Assembly (NCBI GenBank): GCA_947498935.1
Contig: CANMMM010000022.1
Coordinates: 20,095 to 84,094 of the forward strand
Origin: an uncultured Aquimarina sp.
GTDB lineage: Bacteria; Bacteroidota; Bacteroidia; Flavobacteriales; Flavobacteriaceae
Length of the DNA: 64,000 bases
Direction of reading: 5' to 3'
Made by a program: the position numbers and the translations under genes. Positions 46,329 to 56,700 of the stretch are shown here, piece after piece; the first letter of the stretch is position 1; each line of letters opens with the position of its first letter. The notes under the pieces are model-generated. The model was not told where the DNA came from. It made no database searches and saw nothing but the letters and a program-made list of their open reading frames with translations.

Positions 46329-46591
46329 ATTTTTTTGGTTGATCGAAGCCTATATAACCAATACACCTATTGATTATAGTACTTCTAAGTTTTAAAGAGT
46401 TTCTTAAGCCTATGATTACCTTATAGGGAGTAAAATACAAATAATTATAAGCTATCAAATCGACGCTCAAATGTATCAACTAGAACAGTATTTCTTATAT
46501 AAGAAACTACACAATCTAACATTAGATTCGTCGTGTAATGCATTACTGGCTACAAAATGCGCCTTTTTCATGCACTTAAAAGAGTGTATTT

Positions 46592-46645
46592 AAAAAAGTG
46601 AGGCTACAACAAATAATTTATTATTCATCACTAGCCTCACTTTTA
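46592..46645 (-). terminator. Terminator after the GH3 gene
   Basis: GTGAGGCTA and TAGCCTCAC form a perfect stem with a 23-nt loop; on the minus strand it is followed by TTTTTT. It lies about 50 bp after the GH3 stop codon. The remaining gap to 46328 shows nothing else. Confidence 0.75.
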
Positions 46646-46696
46646 TTGCATCTTACATTACACAAATAATGCAAGTTACACATATCATATGATTGG

Positions 46697-49375
46697 TTAC
46701 AGCTCTACAGCAGCTCCAGTAAGTGTAATTGTTTTTGCAATTACTTTACCATCTTTAATAGCCTCTGGTGTTGGTTGCATTCCTCCTACAGACACAGTTA
46801 AATCACCAGGATTTACCACTTTCTTGTAAGCATCATTCACGATGATCATTTGATCTTTACTCACTTTAAAAGTAACAGTCTTTTCTTCACCTGCCTTGAA
46901 ATGTACTCTATCAAAACCAGCTAGTGTAATCGATGGATTCAACGCATCTGCATTAGGATTCGTTAAATATAACTGTATCACTTCGTCTCCATCACGATCT
47001 CCCGTATTCTTTACTGTTACAGATACTTCTACATCTTCTCCTGCTTTTACTTGATCTGCTACAGATAAATTAGAGTATGCAAAATTTGTAAAACTTAATC
47101 CATGACCAAACTTATACAAAGCATCTCCTTTAAAGTATCTGTATGTCTTTCCTTTCATATCATAATCGCTAAATGCAGGAATATCATTAATATCTTTATA
47201 GAAAGTAACTGGTAGTCTTCCAGCAGGATTGTAATCTCCAAAAATCACATCTGCTATCGCAGTACCTCCAGCTTGTCCTGGATACCATGCTTCGATAATG
47301 GCCGGAATGTTTTCTTGCTCCCAATTTACAGATAATGCACTTCCGTTTAATAGTACTAATACAGTTGGCTTTCCTAGCTTCTGAATTTTTTTCATTAATT
47401 CAGTCTGTGTTTTCGGTAATTTAGTATGTACTCTATCACCACCAGAGAATCCGTCAACTTTTACTTTCATCTCTTCACCTTCTAATAATGGGCTAATTCC
47501 CATAAAGAAGAATACTACGTCAGATTCCTTAGCAAGATTGATCGCTTCTTGTTCTAGATCCTCTTTTGGAGACTCCCATAACAATCTCATGATAGAATGA
47601 TCTGTATTATCTTGTACACACTCGAATTTCAGCGCATATTTTTTACCTGCTTCTAATTCTACATACTCATAGATCTTTTTTGGATGATGTACATCATTTC
47701 TAGCCATCAATAAAGAATCGTTTAAGTATAGTTTCATAGAAGAAAAAGCCTCTCCTCCTAAAGCATACTTTCCAGATTTCTTAACGCTAATCGTACCTGT
47801 CCATCTTACAGAATACTTATCATAACTCATATCTTCGAATGGAGATGTTGTTCTCCATACAAAATCTACTGTTTTGTCAGTTCTTACATGTTTAGGCTCT
47901 CCTTTGAATTCGATGTTATCAAAGTATTCTCCTTTGAGTCCACTTTCTTTTAAAGAATCATCCGTAAATAAAACAGATGCTGGTATCGCTTCAAAAACAG
48001 GCAATCCTTCTGCCAGTTTACATCCTACTGCGTAAGACACCTCTGCATTCGGTAGTTTCTGCTTAATACCTTCTAATGGTGATACAGGAGCTGTAGGATA
48101 TCCATTATAGTTCCCTAATAACACCTCTAGATCATCTGCATTAGACCCAATAACTGCTACCTTCTTGATCTTAGACTTATCTAATGGTAGTGTATTATTT
48201 TCGTTCTTAAGTAATACTAATGATTTTCTAGCAGTTTCTAATGCTAATAAACGGTGCATCTCAGAATCTACTACAGAATACGGTATGTTTTCGAATGGTA
48301 CTTCTCCTTTAGGAGCAAACAATCCTAATTTAAGTCTCGCTACAAATAAACGCTCTAAAGAAACGTCTAATTCAGCTTCTGTGATCAATCCTTTCTTTAC
48401 TGCTGCTACAAGTGCAGGGTATGAATCTCCACAATTTAAGTCTGTTCCTGCTTTTACTGCTACTGCAGAAGCCTCTTCTACTGTAGGGTTGATTGCATGT
48501 GCATCCTCTGTGTAGAAGTCTTTGATAGCCCAACAGTCAGAAACAATGTATCCATCAAATCCCCAGTCATTTCTAAGCAAATCACTTAATTCTTTGTTTC
48601 CACAACATGGCATTCCCTTATAACTGTTATAAGCACACATAATAGAATACACATGTGCCTCTTTTACTACTTTTTCGAAGTGTGGGCTATATGTGTTGAT
48701 AAAATCTTGTGGACTAGGCTCCGCATTAAATCTATGTCTATCTGCTTCTGGCCCACTATGTACTGCAAAATGCTTTGCCGTAGCTACTAATTTTAAATAC
48801 TTAGGATCATCACCTTGCAATCCTTTGATAAAACGAACGGCTAATTCACCTGATAAATATGGATCTTCACCATATGTTTCCATACCACGTCCCCATCTTG
48901 GGTCGCGGAAAATATTAATATTAGGTGTCCAGAATGTCAATCCTTGGTAAATACCTCTTTTACCTCTAGAAGCGAACTCGTGGTGTTTAGCACGTGCTTC
49001 ATCAGAGATTGCTTCTGATATTTTGGTCATTTGTTCCCTATCGAACATTGCAGACATGCCGATAGCTTGTGGAAAAACAGTTGCTTTTCCTGCTCTAGCT
49101 ACACCGTGCAGACACTCATTCCACCAGTTGTATTCTGGAACATTTAAACGATCGATTGCAGGAGATTCGTAGTTCATTTGTCCTACCTTCTCCTCTACTG
49201 TCATTAACGAAACTAAATGTTTCGCTCTTTCTTCGAATGTTAACGAAATATCCTCGTGCTTTTCTACTTTTTGAGCAGTTGAATTCTTATCAGAACACCC
49301 TACTAACACAAACAATCCAATGACAAACAAGGATATGTTTTTGATACTAATCTGTTTATTAGACGATTTACTCAT
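46697..49375 (-). CDS. GH3 beta-xylosidase-like lipoprotein with PA14 insert
   Basis: An 892-residue enzyme with a lipoprotein signal (FVLVGC, Cys27). The GH3 N-terminal barrel (about 50-370) carries the nucleophile D280 in GYIVSDCWAIKDF, a form common in beta-xylosidases and related enzymes. The second domain (about 390-760) is interrupted by a PA14 carbohydrate-binding insert (about 475-615, GLKGEYFDNIEFKG). A fibronectin-III-like domain ends the protein (about 790-880). In this locus it should release xylose from xylo-oligosaccharides in the periplasm or at the surface. Confidence 0.93.
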   Translation of the reverse strand: MSKSSNKQISIKNISLFVIGLFVLVGCSDKNSTAQKVEKHEDISLTFEERAKHLVSLMTVEEKVGQMNYESPAIDRLNVPEYNWWNECLHGVARAGKATVFPQAIGMSAMFDREQMTKISEAISDEARAKHHEFASRGKRGIYQGLTFWTPNINIFRDPRWGRGMETYGEDPYLSGELAVRFIKGLQGDDPKYLKLVATAKHFAVHSGPEADRHRFNAEPSPQDFINTYSPHFEKVVKEAHVYSIMCAYNSYKGMPCCGNKELSDLLRNDWGFDGYIVSDCWAIKDFYTEDAHAINPTVEEASAVAVKAGTDLNCGDSYPALVAAVKKGLITEAELDVSLERLFVARLKLGLFAPKGEVPFENIPYSVVDSEMHRLLALETARKSLVLLKNENNTLPLDKSKIKKVAVIGSNADDLEVLLGNYNGYPTAPVSPLEGIKQKLPNAEVSYAVGCKLAEGLPVFEAIPASVLFTDDSLKESGLKGEYFDNIEFKGEPKHVRTDKTVDFVWRTTSPFEDMSYDKYSVRWTGTISVKKSGKYALGGEAFSSMKLYLNDSLLMARNDVHHPKKIYEYVELEAGKKYALKFECVQDNTDHSIMRLLWESPKEDLEQEAINLAKESDVVFFFMGISPLLEGEEMKVKVDGFSGGDRVHTKLPKTQTELMKKIQKLGKPTVLVLLNGSALSVNWEQENIPAIIEAWYPGQAGGTAIADVIFGDYNPAGRLPVTFYKDINDIPAFSDYDMKGKTYRYFKGDALYKFGHGLSFTNFAYSNLSVADQVKAGEDVEVSVTVKNTGDRDGDEVIQLYLTNPNADALNPSITLAGFDRVHFKAGEEKTVTFKVSKDQMIIVNDAYKKVVNPGDLTVSVGGMQPTPEAIKDGKVIAKTITLTGAAVEL

Positions 49376-49414
49376 TTACTTATTAATTTCTATTGCTATT
49401 TGTCTATTTTGATT

Positions 49415-49452
49415 AAAGACCGAAAATCAAAATTAATGATTAACGGTCTTTT
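49415..49452 (-). terminator. Hairpin after the GH10 gene at 49543
   Basis: AAAGACCG (49415-49422) pairs with CGGTCTTT (49444-49451); short stem, weak T tract on the minus strand. It separates the GH10 and GH3 genes. Confidence 0.5.
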
Positions 49453-49542
49453 ATTCTAACAAAATTTTTATTTCCATTCACTTTAACCTGCCTAAAACAG
49501 GACAAAATGAGTGCGATTTCCGCTATTTAAATCTTTAAAAAA

Positions 49543-50904
49543 TTAATTCTGTAAAGCTTCTATAAATCCACTAAAAGCAGGTTTTTTCTCGAACTCTTCA
49601 TCAAACAATAATGGCCAATCATCTTGTGGGAATCGATCCAAAATCCAAGAGTCATCGTCTTTTAATCCCCATATACTCAAAGCATATTTATTAGCCGCAG
49701 GAAGCGCATCGTATACTTCTACTACATCTCTTACTTTATCGCTTTGCGCTAAACTTCTTTCTTCTGTAAACTCAGTAATATCTGCTGATGCATTTACTCG
49801 TACATCTAATTCAGAGAAATGCACTAATAAATTACGACTTACAAGATCTGCTGCCGCAGTCTCTATCTCTTCTTTAGAAGGGAAATTGAAAGAGATATGC
49901 ATTTGGAATCCAAATCCATCAATTAAGTCCTCTGCAATCAAATCATCTACGATCGACAATGCTGCATTTCTTTTTGCAGAATCTGTAGTCATATTAAAGT
50001 CATTGTAGAATAATTTTACAACTGGGTCTGCATTTCTAGCAAATCTAAAACACTTAGTTGCAAAATCCACTCCCATTTTTTGTACAAATACAGATGCTCT
50101 AAGTCCACCGCTACCTTCTTCTACAGCCTCGTTTACTACATCCCAAGAATCTACTTTTCCTTCGTATCTATCTACTACAGTAGTAATATAATCCTCTACG
50201 ATAGACTCAAATTCAGCATTAGATCCTCCGAAATTAGCTAAAGTATCTGGTACACTTTCATGCCATACTAATGCATGTCCATGTAAATTCATTCCATTGT
50301 CTTCTGCATAATCTACAATCGCATCAGACTCTGTCCAATCATAAATGATATTACCACTAGCATCTAATCCTTTGAATATGCTACGCATTTTCATTGCATT
50401 CTCTGCTGTAATACTATTAAATTCTCTTTGGTACACTTCGTCATGTGCTGGATCTGCTACACGCTCTGGGCTTACAGCTACACCTACGAAGAAATCTGCT
50501 TCTCCTTTTAGAGTAAGGTCATCCCCAGGAATCAAACGTGTTTTTACTGCTACTACATTAGAATTTGGTGTTGCTACACCGTCTACAATTCCTCTTACAC
50601 GGTAGTAATAGTTTGTATTATCATCTAGCTCTTCAATCACTGCTAGAAAACTAGTAATCTCTTTGCTATTGTATCCATCTAAAAATGTTGAAAAATCTGA
50701 TGTTTCAGAAACATCTAACTGATAGGCTGTCCCTCTAAAAACTCTTCCCCAAGTAGCGGTAAACCCAGTAGTTTTTACATCTTGTGCTTCATTTGCTTTA
50801 GGAACTAGCGGCCCTATTACAGGGTCATTATCTTCCGAACAAGAAACAGCAAAGAAAAGGCATAATACTGCTACGTATATATGTTTAAAATTATATTTTT
50901 TCAT
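49543..50904 (-). CDS. GH10 endo-1,4-beta-xylanase lipoprotein with fibronectin-III-like domain
   Basis: A 453-residue lipoprotein (LFFAVSC, Cys22). An N-terminal fibronectin-III-like domain (about 35-125, VKTTGFTATWGRV...YYRVRGIVDG) precedes the GH10 barrel (about 140-450). Catalytic residues are intact: acid/base E259 in WDVVNEAVE and nucleophile E365 in HFSELDV; GHALVWHES and WGLKDDDSW are also typical. It cleaves internal xylan links, probably on the cell surface next to the Sus complex. The leader resembles that of the short transaldolase gene. Confidence 0.95.
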   Translation of the reverse strand: MKKYNFKHIYVAVLCLFFAVSCSEDNDPVIGPLVPKANEAQDVKTTGFTATWGRVFRGTAYQLDVSETSDFSTFLDGYNSKEITSFLAVIEELDDNTNYYYRVRGIVDGVATPNSNVVAVKTRLIPGDDLTLKGEADFFVGVAVSPERVADPAHDEVYQREFNSITAENAMKMRSIFKGLDASGNIIYDWTESDAIVDYAEDNGMNLHGHALVWHESVPDTLANFGGSNAEFESIVEDYITTVVDRYEGKVDSWDVVNEAVEEGSGGLRASVFVQKMGVDFATKCFRFARNADPVVKLFYNDFNMTTDSAKRNAALSIVDDLIAEDLIDGFGFQMHISFNFPSKEEIETAAADLVSRNLLVHFSELDVRVNASADITEFTEERSLAQSDKVRDVVEVYDALPAANKYALSIWGLKDDDSWILDRFPQDDWPLLFDEEFEKKPAFSGFIEALQN

Positions 50905-50977
50905 GTGTTTATCTTATTGTTATAGAAATTACATGAAACTCACCAAAAAATAATTATGGCATCGTTTCATGTAATTT
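50902..50977 (-). promoter_or_regulatory. 5' leader of GH10 with perfect 14-bp hairpin; shared with the transaldolase gene
   Basis: AAATTACATGAAAC (50926-50939) and GTTTCATGTAATTT (50964-50977) pair perfectly around a 24-nt loop. It lies between the surface-binding protein gene and GH10 and shares 34 of 40 bases with the leader at 35705. It may act as a processing/stability hairpin or a partial terminator between the binding-protein and enzyme genes. Confidence 0.6.
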
Positions 50978-50997
50978 ATTTATTTATTGTTAGAAGC

Positions 50998-52152
50998 TTA
51001 TTTTACAATCAGCTGCACGTTATCGAACTGAAACTTCTGTGGATCTGGTCCATCTTTAGACACTCCAATTTTTACTCTTAAGATATTTTTAAAATTGATT
51101 TGTCTATCCTGATTTCCAGGGAACCATCCATATCCAAAATCATCTAAATTAAATTCTACGGTTTCCCAACCACAGGTTTCTTTCGTATAATCAAACTGCC
51201 AGTTTACATTTCCGTCACAACAGTCATTAGGTCCATCTACCAACACAAAATTCATTTTTGTTCCTGGAGCATTTCCACAATTAACATCCATACGTAAAAA
51301 TACATCTGCAATTGTTTTGCTTTCTAAAGCTGGTAAAGGTATCATTGGAGTTGCAGAAGCATTAGACTGCCCTCCTGCAAACCCATTTGTACTTGCTGGA
51401 TCCCACTCTAGTTCGAAGAAATTTCCATCACTGTCCGCTTCATTCTTAACACCAGACGAAAGTACATCACCAAAGGTCTGCCATGGATCTGGAGATAAAC
51501 CTCCACCGTCAAAGTCAGTAACATCTATGATTACTACACCAAAACCAGTTTTAGCAATTCCTCCAGGAGTCACTACAGTAAGTGTTCCTCCATCTAATAA
51601 ATCTTCCGGTATATCAATGGCTATTTTTTCTCCATCAATTTGTCTGAAATTCAAGGACACTCCTTCCAAGTCTACTTCTGTTGTATTATTTAGCCAAGTA
51701 CCTCGTACAATAGCTGTTTCGCCAGGTATTGGAGATAAAGGATTGGTTCCTAAAATAGTAGGTTCTGGTTGTAATAGATCAAAATCTGCCTTGATCACCT
51801 CTCCATTTTTCTTTTCGAAAGCTATTTCTTGTTTTCCAAATCGACTCCCTTGTTTACTGCTAAAAGGCACCGTAAAAATAACGGCCACATCTGAGTTCAT
51901 CGCAGGATTAAATATCGTTTCTACCTTATTATCAAAAAGAATTTTGTCAATATCACTCAATCCTTTTCCTTCTACAAAAACCAACTCTCCTGGAAATCCA
52001 GAATTAATTTCTAATGATAGGTTATTAGGAACAATTACAGATACTTCTGATTCTGAATCATCCTCATTATCGCAAGACACAGCTATAAGTAGTATGGATA
52101 GCATACTTACTACAAGACTCCATCTATATTTTGTTATTATATTATTCATCAT
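50998..52152 (-). CDS. Surface glycan-binding lipoprotein with IPT/TIG domains
   Basis: A 384-residue lipoprotein (LLIAVSC, Cys27). Residues about 40-215 hold two IPT/TIG immunoglobulin-like domains (INSGFPGELVFVEGKGLSDI; LSPIPGETAIVRGTWLNN). The C-terminal part (about 225-384) is a beta-sandwich, carbohydrate-binding-like, with Trp and Cys (GNVNWQFDYTKETCGWETVEFNLDD, read in parts). It takes the SusE/SGBP-B position directly after SusD, 18 bp away, and should capture xylan chains at the surface. Confidence 0.85.
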   Translation of the reverse strand: MMNNIITKYRWSLVVSMLSILLIAVSCDNEDDSESEVSVIVPNNLSLEINSGFPGELVFVEGKGLSDIDKILFDNKVETIFNPAMNSDVAVIFTVPFSSKQGSRFGKQEIAFEKKNGEVIKADFDLLQPEPTILGTNPLSPIPGETAIVRGTWLNNTTEVDLEGVSLNFRQIDGEKIAIDIPEDLLDGGTLTVVTPGGIAKTGFGVVIIDVTDFDGGGLSPDPWQTFGDVLSSGVKNEADSDGNFFELEWDPASTNGFAGGQSNASATPMIPLPALESKTIADVFLRMDVNCGNAPGTKMNFVLVDGPNDCCDGNVNWQFDYTKETCGWETVEFNLDDFGYGWFPGNQDRQINFKNILRVKIGVSKDGPDPQKFQFDNVQLIVK

Positions 52153-52170
52153 TGTATATGCTTTAAATTC

Positions 52171-53736
52171 TTAGTTTGTTGCAAAATAATCTACAGGTTC
52201 ACCTGGTGCTATAAAACTTGCCTCAGCAGATGGGATTGGGAATAAGAAATCACTCTCCTTAGGCGTTATACGCTTGCTCTCAATCTGAGTTGGGTCTGAT
52301 CTATCTGTCACAGTACCTCTTTCTTGATTTTCGATAATTTGTATTGCTTTTGCTCTGTCTATTCTTTGTAGATCAAACCAGTATTTTGATTCTAGTGCTA
52401 ATTCCAATCTACGCTCTTTTAAAATATCATCTAATGTTATAACAGTCTTCTCTGCTAAGTTTGCTCTTCTTCTAATAGAATTATAGGCTGATAACGCTGC
52501 CCCATCAGTAGTAGAAAAAGAATTCCCTAAAATAGCTTCTGCTTGTATCAATAACACCTCTGCATAACGCATCATATGCGTATGGATATCTGTTCTTAAT
52601 TGACATACTCTACCTGGATATTCATCCGGAGATCCTACTACATATTTTCTAAACGCAGCAATATTATCTGTCAATCCAGTTGCTGGAACTTGGAAACCTC
52701 CATTAGCTGTATCCAATTCATCATAAAAAGATCCTCCATCCATTACTGTCCAACGTTTTCTAGCATCTCCTGCTTCGTATGTATTTAATAAATCAATACT
52801 TGGTACACAAGTACCCCAACCGTCTCCAGATTTTGTGATCTCTCCTGATGCTGCAAAATACGATTGATTGGTGTTTTGCATCCCCCACAAGGTACAATTT
52901 ACAAACCATTGTAATGAAAAAATAGATTCATTATTCTGACTCTTATCTGGGTTGATAAATTGATCATGATACGTAGGCTCTAAAGAATGCTCTCCACTAC
53001 CGATTACTTTTTCTGCATACAATTGTGCATTTGGATAATCTTTTAAAGTAAGATACATTTTCGCTAAATACGCCCATGCAGCTGTTTTACCCACTCTTCT
53101 AGTATCCTCTTGTCTTGTTGGTAACAATTCTATAGCCTCTTTTAGATCTCGTTCTATGAATTTATAAATACTTTCTACCGTATTTCTCACCAACAACTCC
53201 GATGTATCGATAGTTACATTTTCTAAAATAGGCACTGGCCCCCATAGACGCACTAAATGAAAGTAGGCTACTGCTCTCATAAATTTAGCTTCTCCAGCGG
53301 CAAGATTCTTAGCTTCTTCACTTACCTGTGGCCCAGCTTTAGATTCAATCGCTTCTAATAAATTATTGGCTGTAGTAATCACTACCCAATACGATTCCCA
53401 TCCTTCTATCATAAATTCATTATCTGAATTCATCGAGAAGTTTACAAACTGTGCTAAATCATCAAAACTACCTACAGCATTTCCTCCATACGAATCCCCC
53501 ATTGCCCATCGAAACTTATCATTGTAAAAAAACCAATTTCTACCGTATAATGGGTTTGATGCAGCCTTGATTTGATCATCAGTCTGAAAAAAATTAGAGT
53601 CTACAATTGCATCTTCCACTTCATTTTCTAAAAATTCTTCTGAACACGATACAGAAAACAGCATTGTCAATACAACACCTAGAATTTTGTAATTAATACT
53701 TTTCATCTTAATTGTTTTTAAATTTCTCTTTTTCAT
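52171..53736 (-). CDS. SusD/RagB family glycan-binding lipoprotein
   Basis: A 521-residue outer-membrane lipoprotein (MLFSVSC near residue 31). TPR-like helices are visible (AAGEAKFMRAVAYFHLVRLWG; GKTAAWAYLAKMYLTLKDYPNA), as is the family C-terminus ITPKESDFLFPIPSAE. It forms the lid on the SusC channel and hands over oligosaccharides. It is separated from SusC by 4 bp. In-frame upstream Met codons make the exact start slightly uncertain (MKMKS-type start near residue 11 is possible). Confidence 0.95.
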   Translation of the reverse strand: MKKRNLKTIKMKSINYKILGVVLTMLFSVSCSEEFLENEVEDAIVDSNFFQTDDQIKAASNPLYGRNWFFYNDKFRWAMGDSYGGNAVGSFDDLAQFVNFSMNSDNEFMIEGWESYWVVITTANNLLEAIESKAGPQVSEEAKNLAAGEAKFMRAVAYFHLVRLWGPVPILENVTIDTSELLVRNTVESIYKFIERDLKEAIELLPTRQEDTRRVGKTAAWAYLAKMYLTLKDYPNAQLYAEKVIGSGEHSLEPTYHDQFINPDKSQNNESIFSLQWFVNCTLWGMQNTNQSYFAASGEITKSGDGWGTCVPSIDLLNTYEAGDARKRWTVMDGGSFYDELDTANGGFQVPATGLTDNIAAFRKYVVGSPDEYPGRVCQLRTDIHTHMMRYAEVLLIQAEAILGNSFSTTDGAALSAYNSIRRRANLAEKTVITLDDILKERRLELALESKYWFDLQRIDRAKAIQIIENQERGTVTDRSDPTQIESKRITPKESDFLFPIPSAEASFIAPGEPVDYFATN

Positions 53737-53740
53737 AAAA

Positions 53741-56700
53741 TTAGAACTGAACGTTAAGACCCACTGTCACTGTACGTGGCACTGGATAACGCCCATTATC
53801 AACACCTGAAAGTATAGCACTTTGATTAAAAGCACCTACTTCTGGATCATAGCCTGAATACCCTGTAAAAGTATATAGATTCTGTAGTGTTCCGTATACT
53901 CTTAATTTATTAAAGAATGCATTTTCACCAAACATATCTCTTGGTAAATTCCATCCTAATGTAACACTCTGGATTCTTAGATAAGAAGCATCTTCTACAA
54001 AACGATCAGATATTCTATCATTTCCATTAGGGTTACCGTTTGAAAATCTTGGTAGACTTCCATTTGGATTCGATGGTCTATATCGATCTGCAACCACAGC
54101 TGCTTGGTTCGATGAAAGTTCTCTCATCCCCTCTGTCAATATTCTAGTCCAGTTAAACACATCATTTCCTTGCGAACCTTGTAAGAAAATTGATAGATCA
54201 AAGTTTCCAATCGTAAATTCATTAGTGATACTATACGTAAAATCTGGATGTGGACTACCGATAAATTGCTTATCATCATCATTAATCACCCCATCTTCAT
54301 TAGTATCTACAAAGCGTAGATCCCCTAACCAAGTACCAGAAGTCTCATCTATTTGGCCTCCTTCTGGTAGCGGTGCGTTATTTAATTCATCTTGTGTACG
54401 AATGATACCATCCGTTACAAATCCGTAAAACTGCCCGATAGGTTCACCTGCAATCGTTCTTGTTAATTCTTGTCCAAAACCAAATGTTCCTTGAATGATA
54501 TCTCCTTCATTTACTAATTCAGTCACTTCATTTCGATATGCAGATACTACTATATTGGTAGTCCACTTAAACTTATCCTTAGAAAAGTTTTGTGTTTTTA
54601 AAGTTACATCAATACCTGTATTTCGCATCTCTCCAAAGTTTACTGTAGGAGGATTTATCCCAAGGAAGTTTTCTGAATTGTGTGTTCCAAAAACACTCGG
54701 TAATGGTCTTAGTGCTAAGAAATCACTAGACACTTTCTCATACAAATCTACATCTAATCGTATCTTATCACCTAAAAACCCTAGTTCTAAACCAACGTTT
54801 GGAGACACTAATGATTCCCATGTAATATCTGGATTTGCAAACCCTTGTAAGGTAAATCCAGGTCCAAAAGGAGTTGGATCATTTCTTAACAATGGTCTAA
54901 ACAGATTATTTCCTACATTTTGATTACCACTACTACCAATACCTGCTCTTAGTTTTAACCAACTTAACACTTCATTATCTTGCAAGAAGGCTTCTTCACT
55001 AATTACCCAGGCTGCCGATACCGAAGGAAATACACCCCATCTTCTTCCAGGTCCAAAACGTGATGAACCGTCATATCGCAATGATCCAGATAAGAAGTAT
55101 CTTGAATCATAGTTATAATTTATTCTTCCAAAGAAAGATAACAATGAATTTTCTCCTTTATAAGAACTTGCTACAGATGTATCTGCATCTCCTGTATCCA
55201 ACCCTGTCACATCATTACTAGGGAAGTTTGATCGCTGCCCGATCACTCCTTCGAAAGTAGCCTTCTGTGCTTCTGTTCCTGCTAATACATTTAAGGAATT
55301 ATTACCAAACGTAGTATTGTAGGTAAAATAGTTTTTAAATAACCAGAAGAAACTCTGTCCGAATGATTTTACAGAAGTTGCTATTGAATTGATATTACTT
55401 CCAAACTCGTACGTAGGATTAAATGCCTCACTCTTTGTAGTGTTATAATCATATCCAATATCTGATTTAAACGTCAATCCTTTAAACAGTTTTACTTCTG
55501 CAAAGAAATTACCATTAATCTTATAACGCTCTAGTAACGCATTTCTAATTTCAGACCATGCTACTGGATTTAATACCTGAAAAGAACCAAATCCTTCTTC
55601 TGGATTAGGAGATCCAAATGTACCATCTGATAATCGCACTGGGATATCTGGTGATTGTCTTAATGCAGAGGCAATGATTCCATTGTCTACATCATTTAAC
55701 CCTACATTTTCTAGTGTGTTACTAAAGTTGATATTATTTCCGAATTTGATCCATTCATTATATTTATGATCTAAGTTCAAACGAATACCGTATCTACGGA
55801 AGTCTGAATTGATTACAATACCTTCTTGATCAAAATAACTTAGCGACGTATAAAATTTAGTATTGTCTTTTCCTCCAGAAATAGACAATTGATGATTGGT
55901 TATAGAAGCTCCTCTAAAGATTTCTCGCTGCCAGTCTGTACCGCTTCCTAATAATGCAGGATTTGCAAATTGAGCAAAAGGTTCTTGCCCCAATGCTTCT
56001 TCTCTCACTTCATTACTGAATTGCGCAAACTCTCTTAGATTCATCATATCATAAAACCTAGGTGCAGTCTGTAACCCTCCATATGCTTCGTATGTAAATT
56101 TAGCCTTTCCCGACTTTCCTCTTTTCGTAGTAATAATTACTACCCCGTTTGATGCTTGCGAACCATAGATCGCTGCTGCCGAAGCATCTTTTAATACCTG
56201 AATCGATTCGATATCAGATGGGTTTAAAGTAGATAATGGACTTACTTGCGTTTGTCCTCCTCCTCCTCCAAACTGGGAGAAATCAAATGAGTCACTACCT
56301 GCACTGGTAACGTTTACACCATCTATTATATATAATGGTTCGTTAGATCCTGTTGCAGAGGTAATACCACGTACACGTACAGATACTGCACCACCTGGCT
56401 GTCCAGAACTTCTAGTTACAGAAACCCCTGAAATTTGCCCTTGTATGGCCTGATCCACGTTGGCTAGTGGTTGCTCTTCGATAGACTCAGCACTAATTGA
56501 CACTACCGAACCTGTTAAGTCTTTCTTTCTAGAAGTACCATACCCTACTACTACAACTTGCTCTAAATCGGTGGTGAGGTCTTTCATCACTACGTTTATT
56601 ACAAGCGCTGTATCGACCAGCATTTCTTGTGTTTCCATACCTAAATAAGAGTACACTAAAATGTCTCCCTTATTGGCTCCTTCTAGCACATAGTTACCAT

